A DNA stretch of 64,000 nucleotides from Mactra quadrangularis (taxonomy: Eukaryota; Mollusca; Bivalvia; Venerida; Mactridae): the NCBI GenBank assembly GCA_025267735.1, contig CM046297.1:36978011-37042010 (forward strand), written 5' to 3'. Made by a program: the position numbers and the translations under genes. Shown in pieces: positions 37,201 through 51,100 of the stretch. Positions within the stretch are counted from its first letter, which is position 1, and each line of letters starts with the position of its first letter. Below the pieces are notes generated by a model. It saw nothing but the letters and a program-made list of their open reading frames with translations. It was not told where the DNA came from and did no database searches.

Positions 37201-40200
37201 AATGGCATTTGCTTCTTCATTCTGAATGTTAGGACAGAATCTTTTATTAGCAGTGTGGTCGTCAGCAAAACCATGCACTGATATATCAGATGGAATGACA
37301 TCGAATAAGGTTCCTGCATAAGTAAGATATAACCACGGACAAAAACAACTACCTTGTGGAACACTGCAATCTAATGTACGTACAGATGATGAACTAGTAT
37401 TGACGTTGACTCGACATGCACGTGGGCGAATATATGAGTCAATCCAGCGAAGTGTACTATTCTGTAGTCCATATTAATTATTAAGTACTTCTGATAAAAT
37501 GTCATGATCAACAGTGTCAAATGCAGCACTCAGATCAATGGCTATTAACGCAGTAACTTCTAATTTCTCCATACCACACAGTAGGTCATTAACTAATCTA
37601 AGGAGGGCTGACTCACATGAGTGAAAACGTCTATATGCAGACTGATTTTTTGGAAGAAGATTATTCTTTTCAACATGAGTATTTAATCTATTCAATGCAG
37701 CCTTTTCAATTACCTTAGATAAGAAGGACAGATTGCTAACCGGTCTATAGTTAGCATAATCAAGATCTATACCAACCTTCTTAAGGAGAGGCTTAACAAT
37801 TGCCTCTTTCCACTTGGAAGGGAATACCCCATGTTTCAATGAGATATTTATTAAATGAGTAATTAGAGGTAATAATTCTTTTAGATAACATTTGAGCAAT
37901 TTTGTTGGCAAAACGTCTAACTCCGATGATTTGGTATTTAAGTCACATATAAGATCTCTGACCTCTTCTATTGTAAAATCCTTAAAATGGTCAAGACTAG
38001 GTACATCCTTTTGTTGGGGGTGAGTAAGTTGGAAACAGAAGCAAGGATTCTCTAATTTTTGAAATTTTATTCAAGAAATAATCAGCAAAATTTTCTGCTA
38101 TGGAGTGATCAGAATCGCCTTTAGGCATTGGATTCTCAGATCTTACTCCTGTCATTTCAGCAACAAATTTATATAATTGTTTCGTATCACCTTTAGCATC
38201 AAGAACTCTTTGACTTAGTGATTTGACTTTTTCTTCATTTAATTTACAATGATAACGGTTGCGCATAACCTTGAAAGCTTCTAATTGTTCAGGCTTTCCA
38301 TATTTTCTCAATAATCTTTCTTGTTTTCTCATTGAACTTTTAAGTAAGACTAGATTATCTGTAAACCATGGTTTTGGAGCTCTATGAATTTTTGTTTTCT
38401 CTACTATTGGAGCATGTTTGTCAAGAGTGGTCTGAAGTTTTGAATCCAATATATTTACGTAAGAATCAACATCTTCACTATCAATAGTAATGTCTTTTAA
38501 ATCAGAAGCAAAATTTTCATGATTTATTCTTTTAAGATTGCGGAATTTTACTGATTTGCTCACAATATTTTCTTTTTCTACATTTATTTGTACCTTAACT
38601 ACACAATGATCTGATAAAAAGGGACCCTGTTCACATTTTTTTACCCGTATACCATTTACTGCTTCAGTAAGTACAAGATCTAACATATTACCACCGATAT
38701 GTGTTTTAAAATTAACATGCTGTTCTAAACCAAAGGAATGAAGACAATTTACAAATTCAGAAACAGCCGTGGATCTATTTTCAAGATGTAGATTAAAGTC
38801 TCCCATAATTAACAGGTTAGAGTAGTTAAGAAGTAAATCTTCAATAAATTGATTGAAGTCTTCTACAAACTGAGATGCAGTGGTTAATCCTGGGGGTCTG
38901 TAAAGTCCAATACAATGAAGCGCAATATTTTTGAAAATTAATTTCCATATACCATATTCAAAGCTTCTTGTATTCCCACCCTTAATTTTATTAATATTAA
39001 TTGCAATGCGACTAGCTATAGCTATCCCCCCTCCAACTTTATTTTGTCTGTTGGCTACTGTTAATCTGTACCCATTTTGATTTAAATCAGAGGTTTCAAT
39101 TAAATGTTTTTTATATGAATACCGAGTTTCTGTTAATACAGCAAAGTCTATTCTTTCTTCCCTCAGATATTGACCTATCAAACAATCTTTATTTACAGCA
39201 GATCTACAATTTAAAGTCAAGCAATTAACATTTTCACTAATCTGACTTACAGTGTTACATATTTTAGGGTATATCAAGTTGTTTTTATTAATGCCCTGAG
39301 GGGTTTTAACAGTACTTTTCACAACACATCTATTTTTTCTTTGTGACCGGTAAGGAGCTAATTTGAGTGAATTAATAACACTTAGTGTAGCGGTATCAAC
39401 TTTGTATAAACAAGGATTATTGAACACATTTAAACCTAAATCCAATATTTTAATGAACAATATGTATTTTTTAAAAGGTGTGATTTTTTATGATAAAAAT
39501 TATCAAAATGTTGAGTATTGTTTTTCAGTATAACTTTTCGTGCAAGGTCATCCTTGGTGTTGGCCGGACTATTTCAATTCTTTTCAAATAATCAGCTTTT
39601 CCAATAGAGAATCGAGTACAAATACATGCAATTTGTTTCAACCTTGTAATTAAACAAACAAATTAGTTTTACAAACCTTCACATTGTCTGCCATTTGAAG
39701 ACAAAAAGAAACCACTAGAACAGGTACATATGTAAGATCCAGCTTGATTCATACATTCATGTGAACATCCAGATATACCATCTTCGCATTCATCTATGTC
39801 TGTATAAATATACATTTTATTGTAAAGGATTTTGATTATCAAACAAACAAATATTGCGCTAATTAGTTAAGTAGTGCTCCTATTCCTTACAAAAACCGTT
39901 CAAGGAAGCTGATATGTTGCTGGCCGCATTTGTCTTTGCTAAAATTACAAATATTAAAACAAAATGTAGAACTAATATTTATGTAATGATATACATGAAT
40001 GTTCATTAGAGGTCAGCAATTGAAATTTAGAAAATAAAATGATAAATGTTACAAACTATGAAGAAATGAACAATACATACCTAGACATTGTTGTTGGTTA
40101 TGTAGTAGATATCCAGAGTTACACTCACAATGATAGGAACCAGGTTCGTTTATACAAGTTTGATTACATCCTCCATTGTTTTCCTCACATTCATTTAAAT

Positions 40201-43200
40201 CTATTATTGCAGTAAGTAGGATATACGCATGATTATAAGGTTAATAACGTATCATTGTTAATACAATCAAAATAGATGATCTTCATAGCGAAATAGATTT
40301 GATAAAGGGACCTATCTTCTCAAATTAAAAATATGGGACACTAACATCGTCAAACATCGAGTGATTTTGCAAAAAGATGGTTCCTAAACTGCCCTCCAAA
40401 TTTTTTTCTTCACAGTATAATAAAAAGAGTTGCTATTACTTACAACACTTTTTCATTGTTTTTACATCATTCACGCAAAGGAAACGGACTTTATATCGGT
40501 ACATTTCATGATTAATTTATCTTAATGGACCAGTATTAAGTTTTAGATAATGTTGTAATTTTATATTCATAAAATATAGTTTGAACAATAACAAACTGCT
40601 TGTACATTTTTTTGAAAATATAATTGATAATTTGTGAGAAACTTTTGAATGGCGGTGTATAGTGGAACGTCTTTAAAAAATAAACTGCTGTATTATATCT
40701 AATGTATAATAGATAACTTATGTGAAGATATTTCATAACAAAATCTGGAAATGTACTAAAACTATGAGCATTAGACATTTATAATACAGTTCAGTCTCTA
40801 TTGACTTCCGAGTGTGCGACAAAAATAGAATTAAATCGCAATTATTAAAAATAAACACTCGGCTTGTTTATCATCACCTGTGATCGGTTATCAAGTCAAG
40901 ATTTTAAATAGCAATAATTAAAAAGCTATCAATTTATTTTACAAACTCTTTTTGTACCTTCCTGTTACCAATAAAGTTCTTAATTTAAAGCTCACAGCTT
41001 ATTGGTGAAATTTAATAATAAATTTACTTTAACCTAATACAAACACGGAAGCATCTTGAAATATTGCGTTTGTTTAATCTAGCGATTGAGAATGTAATGA
41101 AGCAGATATTTGATTAAGTCAAGTACAAAATCTATGATTATTCGTGTACTTGTTAACGGATGATGGTTTTAAAACCTGTGGTAATATTTTATGATAAAAT
41201 AATTAGTATATAGAGTCAACTACCTATGCTCGGTCACTACCAATGCTCGGTGACCCCATTTAAATTTCAATAAATAAAAATGGAAACCTCGTGATTTTTG
41301 TCTGTTTTTAAGGCTATCTGTCAAACCCTCGCGAAAACCCAAAATCATGATCATCTAAACGCTTGATTGTTTTTGCAGACGAAATATGCGGATAGCACCT
41401 GCTGTTATCGCTAAAAATCGTGTTTGAATAGCTCCATCTTATTCACTAATAATTAGTAAAATAATTTAAGATATATCATCATTTACATAAATCCATGATA
41501 TTCAATCAATAATTTACCCGTTTACAATAAAACTTTCACAAATTTACTTCTATTTTACTCAAAAACATAGTGACCGACACTGGTCCAATGTTTCCTACAT
41601 ATGCCATGCTTTACCTATGGTTCTCCGCGACGATTTTATCCAACATCCGGGTTCTTCAGATGCTTGTTTTTTTTGGAAACGGAAGTTAGCAAACATGAAG
41701 ATGCTTTTACCATAGGAACTTTAACTAAACTATTAGAAATCTGTATACCAAAATCAAATTTGATATAAAAATGACCGAGCATAAGTAACGTCACTTATTT
41801 ACCTAAACATCTTTCACCCTGTGCTATCTGTCCAGGTTCACAATAACATTGATATGATCCTATGGTGTTATTACAATGTACCTCACAATTTGCTGTGTTG
41901 TCTGAACATTCATCTACGTCTGTAACATAATATTGAATACTTAGATCATACACTAGTTATGGACCTTTGTATACTTGTCTTACTTTATTAAACGAAGGCT
42001 GTAGAGTCATAAAATAAAATAAAGTAACTTTAAAGTTTCAACTAGCGCTGTTTTAGACATATTTGTCAAAAGCGTTGGGCCACAAGTTATCGGCAACTCA
42101 TTCTTGAACATAATGGCAGAGTTAATCTGTATACTCGATGATATCAGGAAAAAGGGTCTACGATAGTTGGGACATATCTTAAGAATGTCATCAATATCAA
42201 TTATTAAATGAAGTCTTAGATCCACCACAATGAAAGACATCGAGTAAGACCATAGACAAACTCGAGAAATATCATGAAGGCATAAATAAAGACACGTTTT
42301 GGTAGGAGCTGAAATGAAAGCCTAAGACTTTGCGAGGTAGGAGGAATTCTATGCTGGTCGTATGGTCCATCTGGAATTTACAATCTTATCTTTGAATCGG
42401 TTTGTCTTATACAGACTTTATTGTTCCTGTTCTAACTTAAGATTATCAAAATGTATAATATACAGAATATAATCACAAAACATATAACACAGTTTTCAAT
42501 ACTATACTTACCAATACATGTCTTTCTGTCAACATCAAGAGTGAATCCAGCTTCACAGCTACATACATAAGAACCTTCTGTGTTATTACATCTTTGAGAA
42601 CACCCAGATGTTCCTAGTTCACATTCATCATTATCTTAAAATACAAAAATGAGCTTAAAGTTGGTTTTGTTTTCTTCAACAATCATTCTCTGCATCTTTT
42701 ACAAACTAATACCCTAATATATTTTTAATTTGACTAGATTTCAAGATTTGAACTGATACTGCCAAATGACATTTTACTCTCACAAAAAAGTTTTGTGTAA
42801 GTGCAACATAATTCTGTATTTTTTTATCCTAAAAGGTGTTTTATGAATCCAGCGATAAATGTTGTTAAGCTATACATCATAGGAATTCCTTATGTAAGTA
42901 ATAAGCGATCTATTATGATTTAAGATATTTCTAGTTATGAAAAGTATTAAAACTTAAAATTTTTCAAAGAAAAATAACGAATCAAAGAATTATAGTCTGC
43001 GCAAAGAAACACATTTTTTATCTCAAACGAAACAATCTTCAAATCATTTCTTTTTACGATAGATGAAAGAATGTAACATTACAAAATGTAGTAATGTATC
43101 CAAACTAAAAGGGATAGTTAGTATTGAAAAATTAAACAACCGTTCGGAGAAAGTAATTGAAAGAATGGCTAAACAAAAGAGTATACCATAACAAGTTTTT

Positions 43201-45060
43201 CCATCATTTCCAAGAGAGTAACCATTATTACATGTACAGTGGAATGAACCAACTGTATTTGTACAATCATCTTGGCATCCACCATTGTTTGATGTACATT
43301 CATTGACATCTAAAATATTTGAAATAAAACCATTACTTTTTTCTTTCAAAACTTATAGCCCAAGAGCTGAGGCTTTTAAGTTTCAATTTCATGAAATGTT
43401 TTGGCTTTATTACCAAAATACTAAGTTACCAAAATACTGAAAAATTCCAAAAGATAGATATAGACTTTATCAAACCATAAATGATATCAAAATAGAAAGC
43501 ATGTATTTTAAAGATAGTTAACAGTATATGTATATGTTCTTAGATTATAATATAATTATTGGAGAAACCATTGAGACTTTGGATTTAACAGGTAGTCAGG
43601 ATTATGTACATTAAGAATATACATTGTTTTAAAAGTAAGAAAATTATCTTGGTTACAGTGTTATCTGTATTTGTTAGGAAATAAATTGTTTTTGTAATCA
43701 GTTAGCTTGCTGAACATAAATCTTACCAATACAAGATTGTATTCTTATAAATTGGAACACTTTTGTGACAGAAGATCAATTGGATTTTACAGGTTATCAG
43801 ATTTCTCCGCTTATGTTAATTTAAAATCCTCAAATCAGAGAGTACTCAATGTTTGGAAGACAGAAAGTATCATTGGCTGCAAAATAATCTGCATTTGGAG
43901 AAAAAATTGCATTTGCATACGGAGAAAAATCATTTATAAAAATGTTGAGTATGCTGACGCATATCTTACCAATACAAGATAGTAGATCAGAATTTAAGGT
44001 ATAACCAGTTCTACAAGTACAAATATAAGAGCCATGAGTGTTAACACAATCATGTTGACATCCATGAGTGCTTGTTGAGCATTCATCAATATCTGAAAGA
44101 GAACAAATGTCCTGGTAATTTGTTTGAACGTGTATCGATTGATTTTATTTCAAAGTTTTTTTTTCATAAAAATGACCATGCATACAATGCAGAAAATACA
44201 AAAGCATTGCTTTATGATTTATCATAATAGAATGAAATAACACAAAATGCTAACCAATTAAAACAATTAAATGACATTAAAATCCAGTAACCCTGTCTTG
44301 TTCAGTTGTGTTGTGCTATTGTTAGTCATCTTTTTACGTCATAATCTAGTTCATTCGCCATAAAATCGAGAGTACAATTTGCCACACTCAGGTCACGTTC
44401 TAGGCGATAATTCAGACCTTGTGTTGTGGCTCGACACTTGTGTGTTCAAATCAAACACACACAAAAAAACATAGTAAAAATAGTCAGGTATAAAATATGT
44501 TTAAGTGGACTTAAGTATTTACTAACCAATCTGGTTAGTGAATATTTTTGGATTTAGATAGATTAGATAGATAGATAGATTAGATTAGATTAGATTAGAT
44601 TAGATTAGATTAGATTAGATTAGATTAGATTAGATTAGATTAGATTAGATTAGATTAGATTAGATTAGATTAGATTAGATTAGATTAGATTAGATTAGAT
44701 TAGATTAGATTAGATTAGATTAGATTAGATTAGATTAGATTAGATTAGATTAGATTAGATTAGATTAGATTAGATTAGATTAGATTAGATTAGATTAGAT
44801 TAGATTAGATTAGATTAGATTAGATTAGATTAGATTAGATTAGATTAGATTAGATTAGATTAGATTAGATTAGATTAGATTAGATTAGATTAGATTAGAT
44901 TAGATTAGATTAGATTAGATTAGATTAGATTAGATTAGATTAGATTAGATTAGATTAGATTAGATTAGATTAGATTAGATTAGATTAGATTAGATTAGAT
45001 TAGATTAGATTAGATTAGATTAGATTAGATTAGATTAGATTAGATTAGATTAGATTAGAT

Positions 45061-45144
<84 letters not shown>

Positions 45145-48100
45145 CAGATAGATAGATAGACAGATAGATAGATAGACAGATAGATAGATAATCTGATTTA
45201 CTCTTTTTTCTACAGGTAACCAATTTAGCTCAACAAAATGATCTTGAGATATGTGCTGTCTGCAATCTAAATTTAGAACAAATCTAATAATTTTATTTTG
45301 AGTAATTTGGAGTCTGTTCTTAAGATGCTGTGAAATACTGAAATACCAGACAGAACAAGCATAATCCAAATGGCATTGCAAGAGAGACATAACCAAGAGC
45401 TTTTTAGCATAAAGTGATAAAAAATTACTTTTTCTGTTAAAAATTTAAGCCTAGCATTCATATATGAATAGTCAGGTTTGGGTTATATGAAAATCCATGG
45501 ATGAAAAATTTCAGTATCTTTGTATAAATATGTTGTAAATACCCGAGCATGATGGTGATGCATATCCTGTTCTACAAGAGCATACATCTGGTGTTATACA
45601 AGTTCCACCATTCGGACAACCGTTTGTACAGATTGCTGTAAATAAAAAGCAATATACAGAATGATGTCGGCACGTTAAGGTCTATTCCTTTAAAGTATTT
45701 GACTTTGTTATTAACACCAATGACACTGAACGTTTTAGAGATGTTCTTAAAACACCTAAACGTATTATAAAAATAACTGTATTGAAACGTTAACCATTGC
45801 GCAACGGTCTCAACTGCCCCATATTCAGTAACTACTGTAAGCTTACGTTACGGGTACGGGAAACTCAACCAGAAGACAACTCAACCTGTTCATAACTCAA
45901 CTCAAAGTTGGGACAACTCAACCCATTAGTAATGGATTGAGTTATCTTTCAGTTGAGTTCTCTTTGGATTGAGTTGTTCCGACATTTCCGTTACGGAACG
46001 TTTTGGAACGTTCGGGATAATTGAACAGGCTACAGATTCATCGTTTCTCATTTTCGATCGTTTCCAAATTAGTAACATAATTCATCCATGCTGCAACATA
46101 ATTATAATAACATTTTCTATATGACTATTTCACGAATAATGGCGAAATAAATACAAAATATTTTCTATAACTTACGAGTGGTGCAATCATCTCCCTCATA
46201 GCCTACACAGCATTCTTGTCTGTATTTTGTACAAGTGTAATGAACTGTCCTGTAATAGTGAAGTAAAAGTTTTAAAACAGTCATCTTAATTTCCTTTGCA
46301 AGCAGTATATTTACGTTATGCAAGCTAGTTCTGTAACACAGAACAAAGGGGAATATTGTTTTTATCTATAGTTCGATTTTTATGTTATACAGTATTAGAA
46401 AATTCCGTATTAAACTAATAACATAACTTTTCTTAATCAATTGTCAAAAAACTAATCGTTTTGATATATTTGAAAAAAAGGAATGTAGTTTACTGTATAT
46501 CAACGTTTTAATAATGTGGTGCAATTAAGTGCTCATTTTTAAATCAAGACATACCAAACAAGTTACATAATATGGTAATTTTAGTAGTTTTATAATAAGA
46601 TAATTTATGCGTTTAATTATTAAGTTATTTTTAAGAGTGTCATACATAATACATTAAAGTAATTACTTCTTTATGTGAAGCCGCCCAGCAAGCTCAGTTG
46701 GTAGCACGCAAGTCTACTGATCGCGGGGTCGTGAGTTCAATTCCCGAGCGAGACACACTTTCGTTGAGTATGGTCATGAAATTATCGCTTCGGCCATTTT
46801 CCCTCCTACCAATGATTTTTAATTACGTGGGGCAGTTGTCAGTCACTGACGAAAATATGCGCACAGTAGTTGGTTAACAGCTTAATCCAGAGATTTAGTT
46901 TTTCCAGGAGGAGTGAGTATGTTGACTGGCCGCCGTTATATGACCTATACAATGGTTGCCATAGCGTTAAACCCAACAAACAACAAGAACACTTCTTTAT
47001 GTACATGTATATGTCACATAGCGTAATCTATTTACAACCATTACACAATTCTAATTTATTTTAGCTCGATTGTGATTCAAGTTCTTACAACTTAGATTTT
47101 TTCACTTTCGAGTATGCTTCCTTGTCCCCAGTAGCCAGTACTGAGCTAGTAGGATAAAAAATTTGCTCAAGAGAACAAAAGATAGGTTTCGAAAGGGATT
47201 TGAACTAGCGCGAAGCTGGCTAGCCAATGATTACTATTCCAACTTCGTAATCACTCGGCCTATACCTACAATCATTTGTCAACTGACTTATTGACCAGAT
47301 TCATTCAAGCTACGTAACTGATACGTCTACGAGTATATGAACTTGTATACACATAATATTATTGTTGTTATTAAGGCCACAACAAATTGATCATGTATTC
47401 TATGGATTTTCCAGGAAAATATTTGGGCGTGCGAGCGAAGAAATTGTTTTTAAACTCTTAATTCAGTTGCTTTATACAGCGGTTTTAACAATTTTATGAG
47501 CAAGCGAGGAAATAAAAAAATGTTTTGTAAAAACCAACAAAATTGAGGTTCAAGCGAATCAGTAGAAGACATGATCAATTTTTGTGGCCTAAGAAATTAA
47601 TACAAAAACATTAAACATTACCTATAGCGTGAACATCTTTCCAAATTAAGAAATCCACAACTAGTGTAATATTTGCTCTGCCGTGAACAAGTTTCATAAT
47701 ATCTTACAGTACAATATCCAGCCTCAGATAGCCTGAAATGAAGTATTTGTTTTCAATTACTCATATTCATTTATATAGCCGCGTCCAAGAAACAATAGCT
47801 CATCTTCAAATTCAGGCCGTGTACTTCACTGAAAGTTCAACCATAATGATGATATTTTGCTGTATAATCAGAATGATAAAAGTTAGCTGCATAAGATGGA
47901 TGTTTTAAAAAATAATAAATCTACAATACCTACACTAGAAATCAGAAGTCTTATATTGTTTTAAACAGTTGTACGAAGCCGCCCGGCTAGCTCATTCACA
48001 AAAACACACAAACCGAAAACGAAAACACATGTCCATTCTAGCTAGTTTTCACTCAAACAAGTACTTGGAAGTACATGAATACGGCATGCCGTTTGCACAA

Positions 48101-51100
48101 TAATTAGTTGAACTATAGGTTTAACTGTTTTAACAGACTGAAACCTAGGGTTTAACTGTTAAACATATAGTTTAAGGCTTGAAACTATGGGTTTAAGAGA
48201 AAATTGTGCAGAGTGTTACTTAAACTATATATTTATCAGCATAAACCCTATGTTTAAGTGTTAATCCTATAGTTTAGGACCTTAATCCATAGGAATAAAA
48301 GATTTTTGACAAAATTGCATTAAACTATGATGTTAAGAGACTTAAATACATAGTTTTAATTGAATCTGTTAACTATATAGTTAAGACTTTAAACTATGGG
48401 TTTAACTCTTAATCCTATGGTTTAACATGTATCCAATCATTTTTCGAGTTTGTCATCACGTGAGAAGTTTTTGTTGTTGTTTTATCTGAAGTTATAACAA
48501 TATAAAATCATGCAAGGGATGTGAAACATATTTTTACTTTTTGACTTTGTTATCTAAGTGTTGATGACTTTGAATAGTCTCAAGTAATTTATAGATGAAA
48601 AAATAATTCTGTCTTATCAACTACACTGCATAAGGCTAATATCATTACTTAATAATAATTCATAGCCGTTTATCTCAAGAATTTAACCTTTTACCTCATA
48701 GAGAACTCGACCAGATCTGTATCTCATACAAGTCAGACATGGAAAGTTTAAATGGTGGCTACTGTTTTGACACCTATATATTTTAAACAGCCATTTACTT
48801 TAGTAAATATTGATTTAATTGATTTAATTTTCTAAGTAGAAAAACTATTTCAGAGTACGAAATTTGCTTTCTAATGATGTGAATTATATTATTTTATTAA
48901 ACAACTAATACAAAAAGTATGACAGTTGAAATAGCAAATTATTCTTGTAAAACTGAAAATAAATCTAAAATCATAAATTGATATCAAATACAACATAAAC
49001 TGATTTATTAATTTATTAAAGTCTTATCTATGTACAGCATGTATATAAAACATATATACTAGGACGAAAAAGAAACGCCGGGTACATAAAATATGCAACA
49101 CATGTCCGGCCGTGTTTCGCAAAACAAGAAGGGTCATCGTTAAAAGGGGGTATTTTTTCACATAATCAGCATCGGAAATCGATTGAAACTTCAACAGCTG
49201 GTTCCATACAGATGACATTTCATACAAAAATAAATATAATAATCCAATAATACAATTTATCCCTTAAAACAATCATTATAGGTTAACCGGCGTTTCTTTT
49301 TCGTCCTAGTATATATTACAATATAAAACATAAGTGTATATAATAAGATATAGAGCATTATATGATTACAGACAAAATTGCATCATGCTTGATGCTATTC
49401 TATCTTACACATTTTTACTTTCATGTTCGACATTCATTCTTCTCCAAACTTACATATTGCAATTTTATCATGCTTGATGCTATTCTATCTTACACATTTT
49501 TACTTTCATGTTCGACATTTATTCTCCAAACTTACATATTGCAATTTATAATGTTTATTCCGTCATTGAATGAAGATAACAAAATACGTTATAAGCGATA
49601 GCATGTAAAACTAGCGAGAATGAACTAAGCATTACGAATGAAGAAGTTACAATTTTCAACAAGTAATCAAAAATGAAGAATGTAAAACTTCGGAGCAAGC
49701 ATAAACTGAGGAGTCTTATTTTGACACCAGATGTCGCTACGCGAGGTCTGTTCGTCTATTTCCGTAAAATACCGAATTACTCCGTACATGTGTACTAACT
49801 AACACTCAACGCATACGCGATCAATGAGCTATACTTAGATATACATGTATATTTATAGCTCATTGTATGTCACAGTCGAAAACGTAAACAACGTGTGTAC
49901 GCATGCTATCTCGCAAGTATAAAAACTTCATTGTTGCGATAATCTCGCGGGGACATTTCACTGTCATCCGCTGGAGAATTAGGGTGAGTAAAACAATATA
50001 GGTCATGGTAGATAAGTTAATCTTTTGACAGTGAGTTTTTCAAGAAGTATGTCGTATAGGGCTAGACATATTTGACCCATGTCACGCATCCGACACCTGA
50101 AGCCATTTGATCCGACTCCTTATTAGCATTGCAACTGTTTTACAAGGAATTTAATAGAACAAGGGATTTGTGCAACAATGACTTTAATGCATTGTATTAC
50201 AAATACGATGGCAAAAACTACCGCTTAGAGTATTTTCCATGACTTAAATAAAAACAAATATGAATCAGAGGCGTAGCAAGGGCTTTTTAATGTGTACGCA
50301 GAATTCTAGGGGGTCAAGGGCATGCCATCCCTGAATTTGTTTTTCTGTAGATCATTTCAGGAGCGATTTGGTAATTATTCAAAAAGAGTTTGTATAATTC
50401 ATTCCGGGCACAAATATATTCGTACCAATTACCAATCATTTCCAACCAGCGTTCAAGAATTATATAGTCTGGAGTCAAAGACAAACGACGAATTTAAACC
50501 GCAAACTCGACTTACAATTTTTAAAGGCAAGTCCCATTGAAACGTAACTTGACATATGGTAAGTAAAATAATGAGCAGTTTTGTTTTACATCCCATATCC
50601 CCCTCAGGCCTTAGTTTTTATTGCATTTTTGGCGTTTGTGCTAAAACGATTTTCTGGACCAATTTGTACGCAGCTGCGTACTCTGTTACTGGCAGCTACG
50701 CGCCTGTGATTAATTCAAATAAATTGGTAACTTACTTGCGTCGTTCACACGACGGAAATAGAAAAGTTGCGCGTTTTCAACTACGTTGTTCCTACGTTCA
50801 ACGGGAGACAACCGAAAGTTTTAGAGTACAGGTCGGGAACCAATATAGCTCATTGAGTAGCGCCCTCTGGTGTAATAATGAATGTACATTAGCTTAATTC
50901 TAACTTGTTTATTCGTAATGCTTACTTCATTCTCGCTTGTTTTACATGCAATATCGCTTATTACGTATTTTGTTATCTTCATTCAATGACGTAATAAACA
51001 TGATAAAATTGCAATATGTAAGTTCGGAGAATGAATGTCGAACATGAAAGTTAAAATGTGGAAGACAGAATAGAATCAAGCATGATAAAATTGCAATATA

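Larger units (their letters stand above)
35785..39470 (-). mobile_element. CR1/L2-type LINE, nearly intact, same strand as the host gene
   Basis: It consists of an endonuclease-RT ORF broken twice (next entries), a 3' untranslated part (35,785-36,399) and a short tail of about three AAGTTT units near 35,785-35,805, as CR1/L2 elements often end in short tandem repeats. It lies in the intron between exons 10 and 11. No separate ORF1 is visible, so the copy may be 5'-truncated. Confidence 0.85.

Noticed and set aside
43044..43349. A separate small EGF protein
   Set aside because: The frame is exon 6 of the large gene plus intron sequence; splice sites and phase place it in the chain.
50322..50897. 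Two open frames (72 and 113 codons) inside the 1.9 kb TIR element
   Set aside because: No recognisable transposase or other motif, no splice support, and they lie inside repeat DNA.
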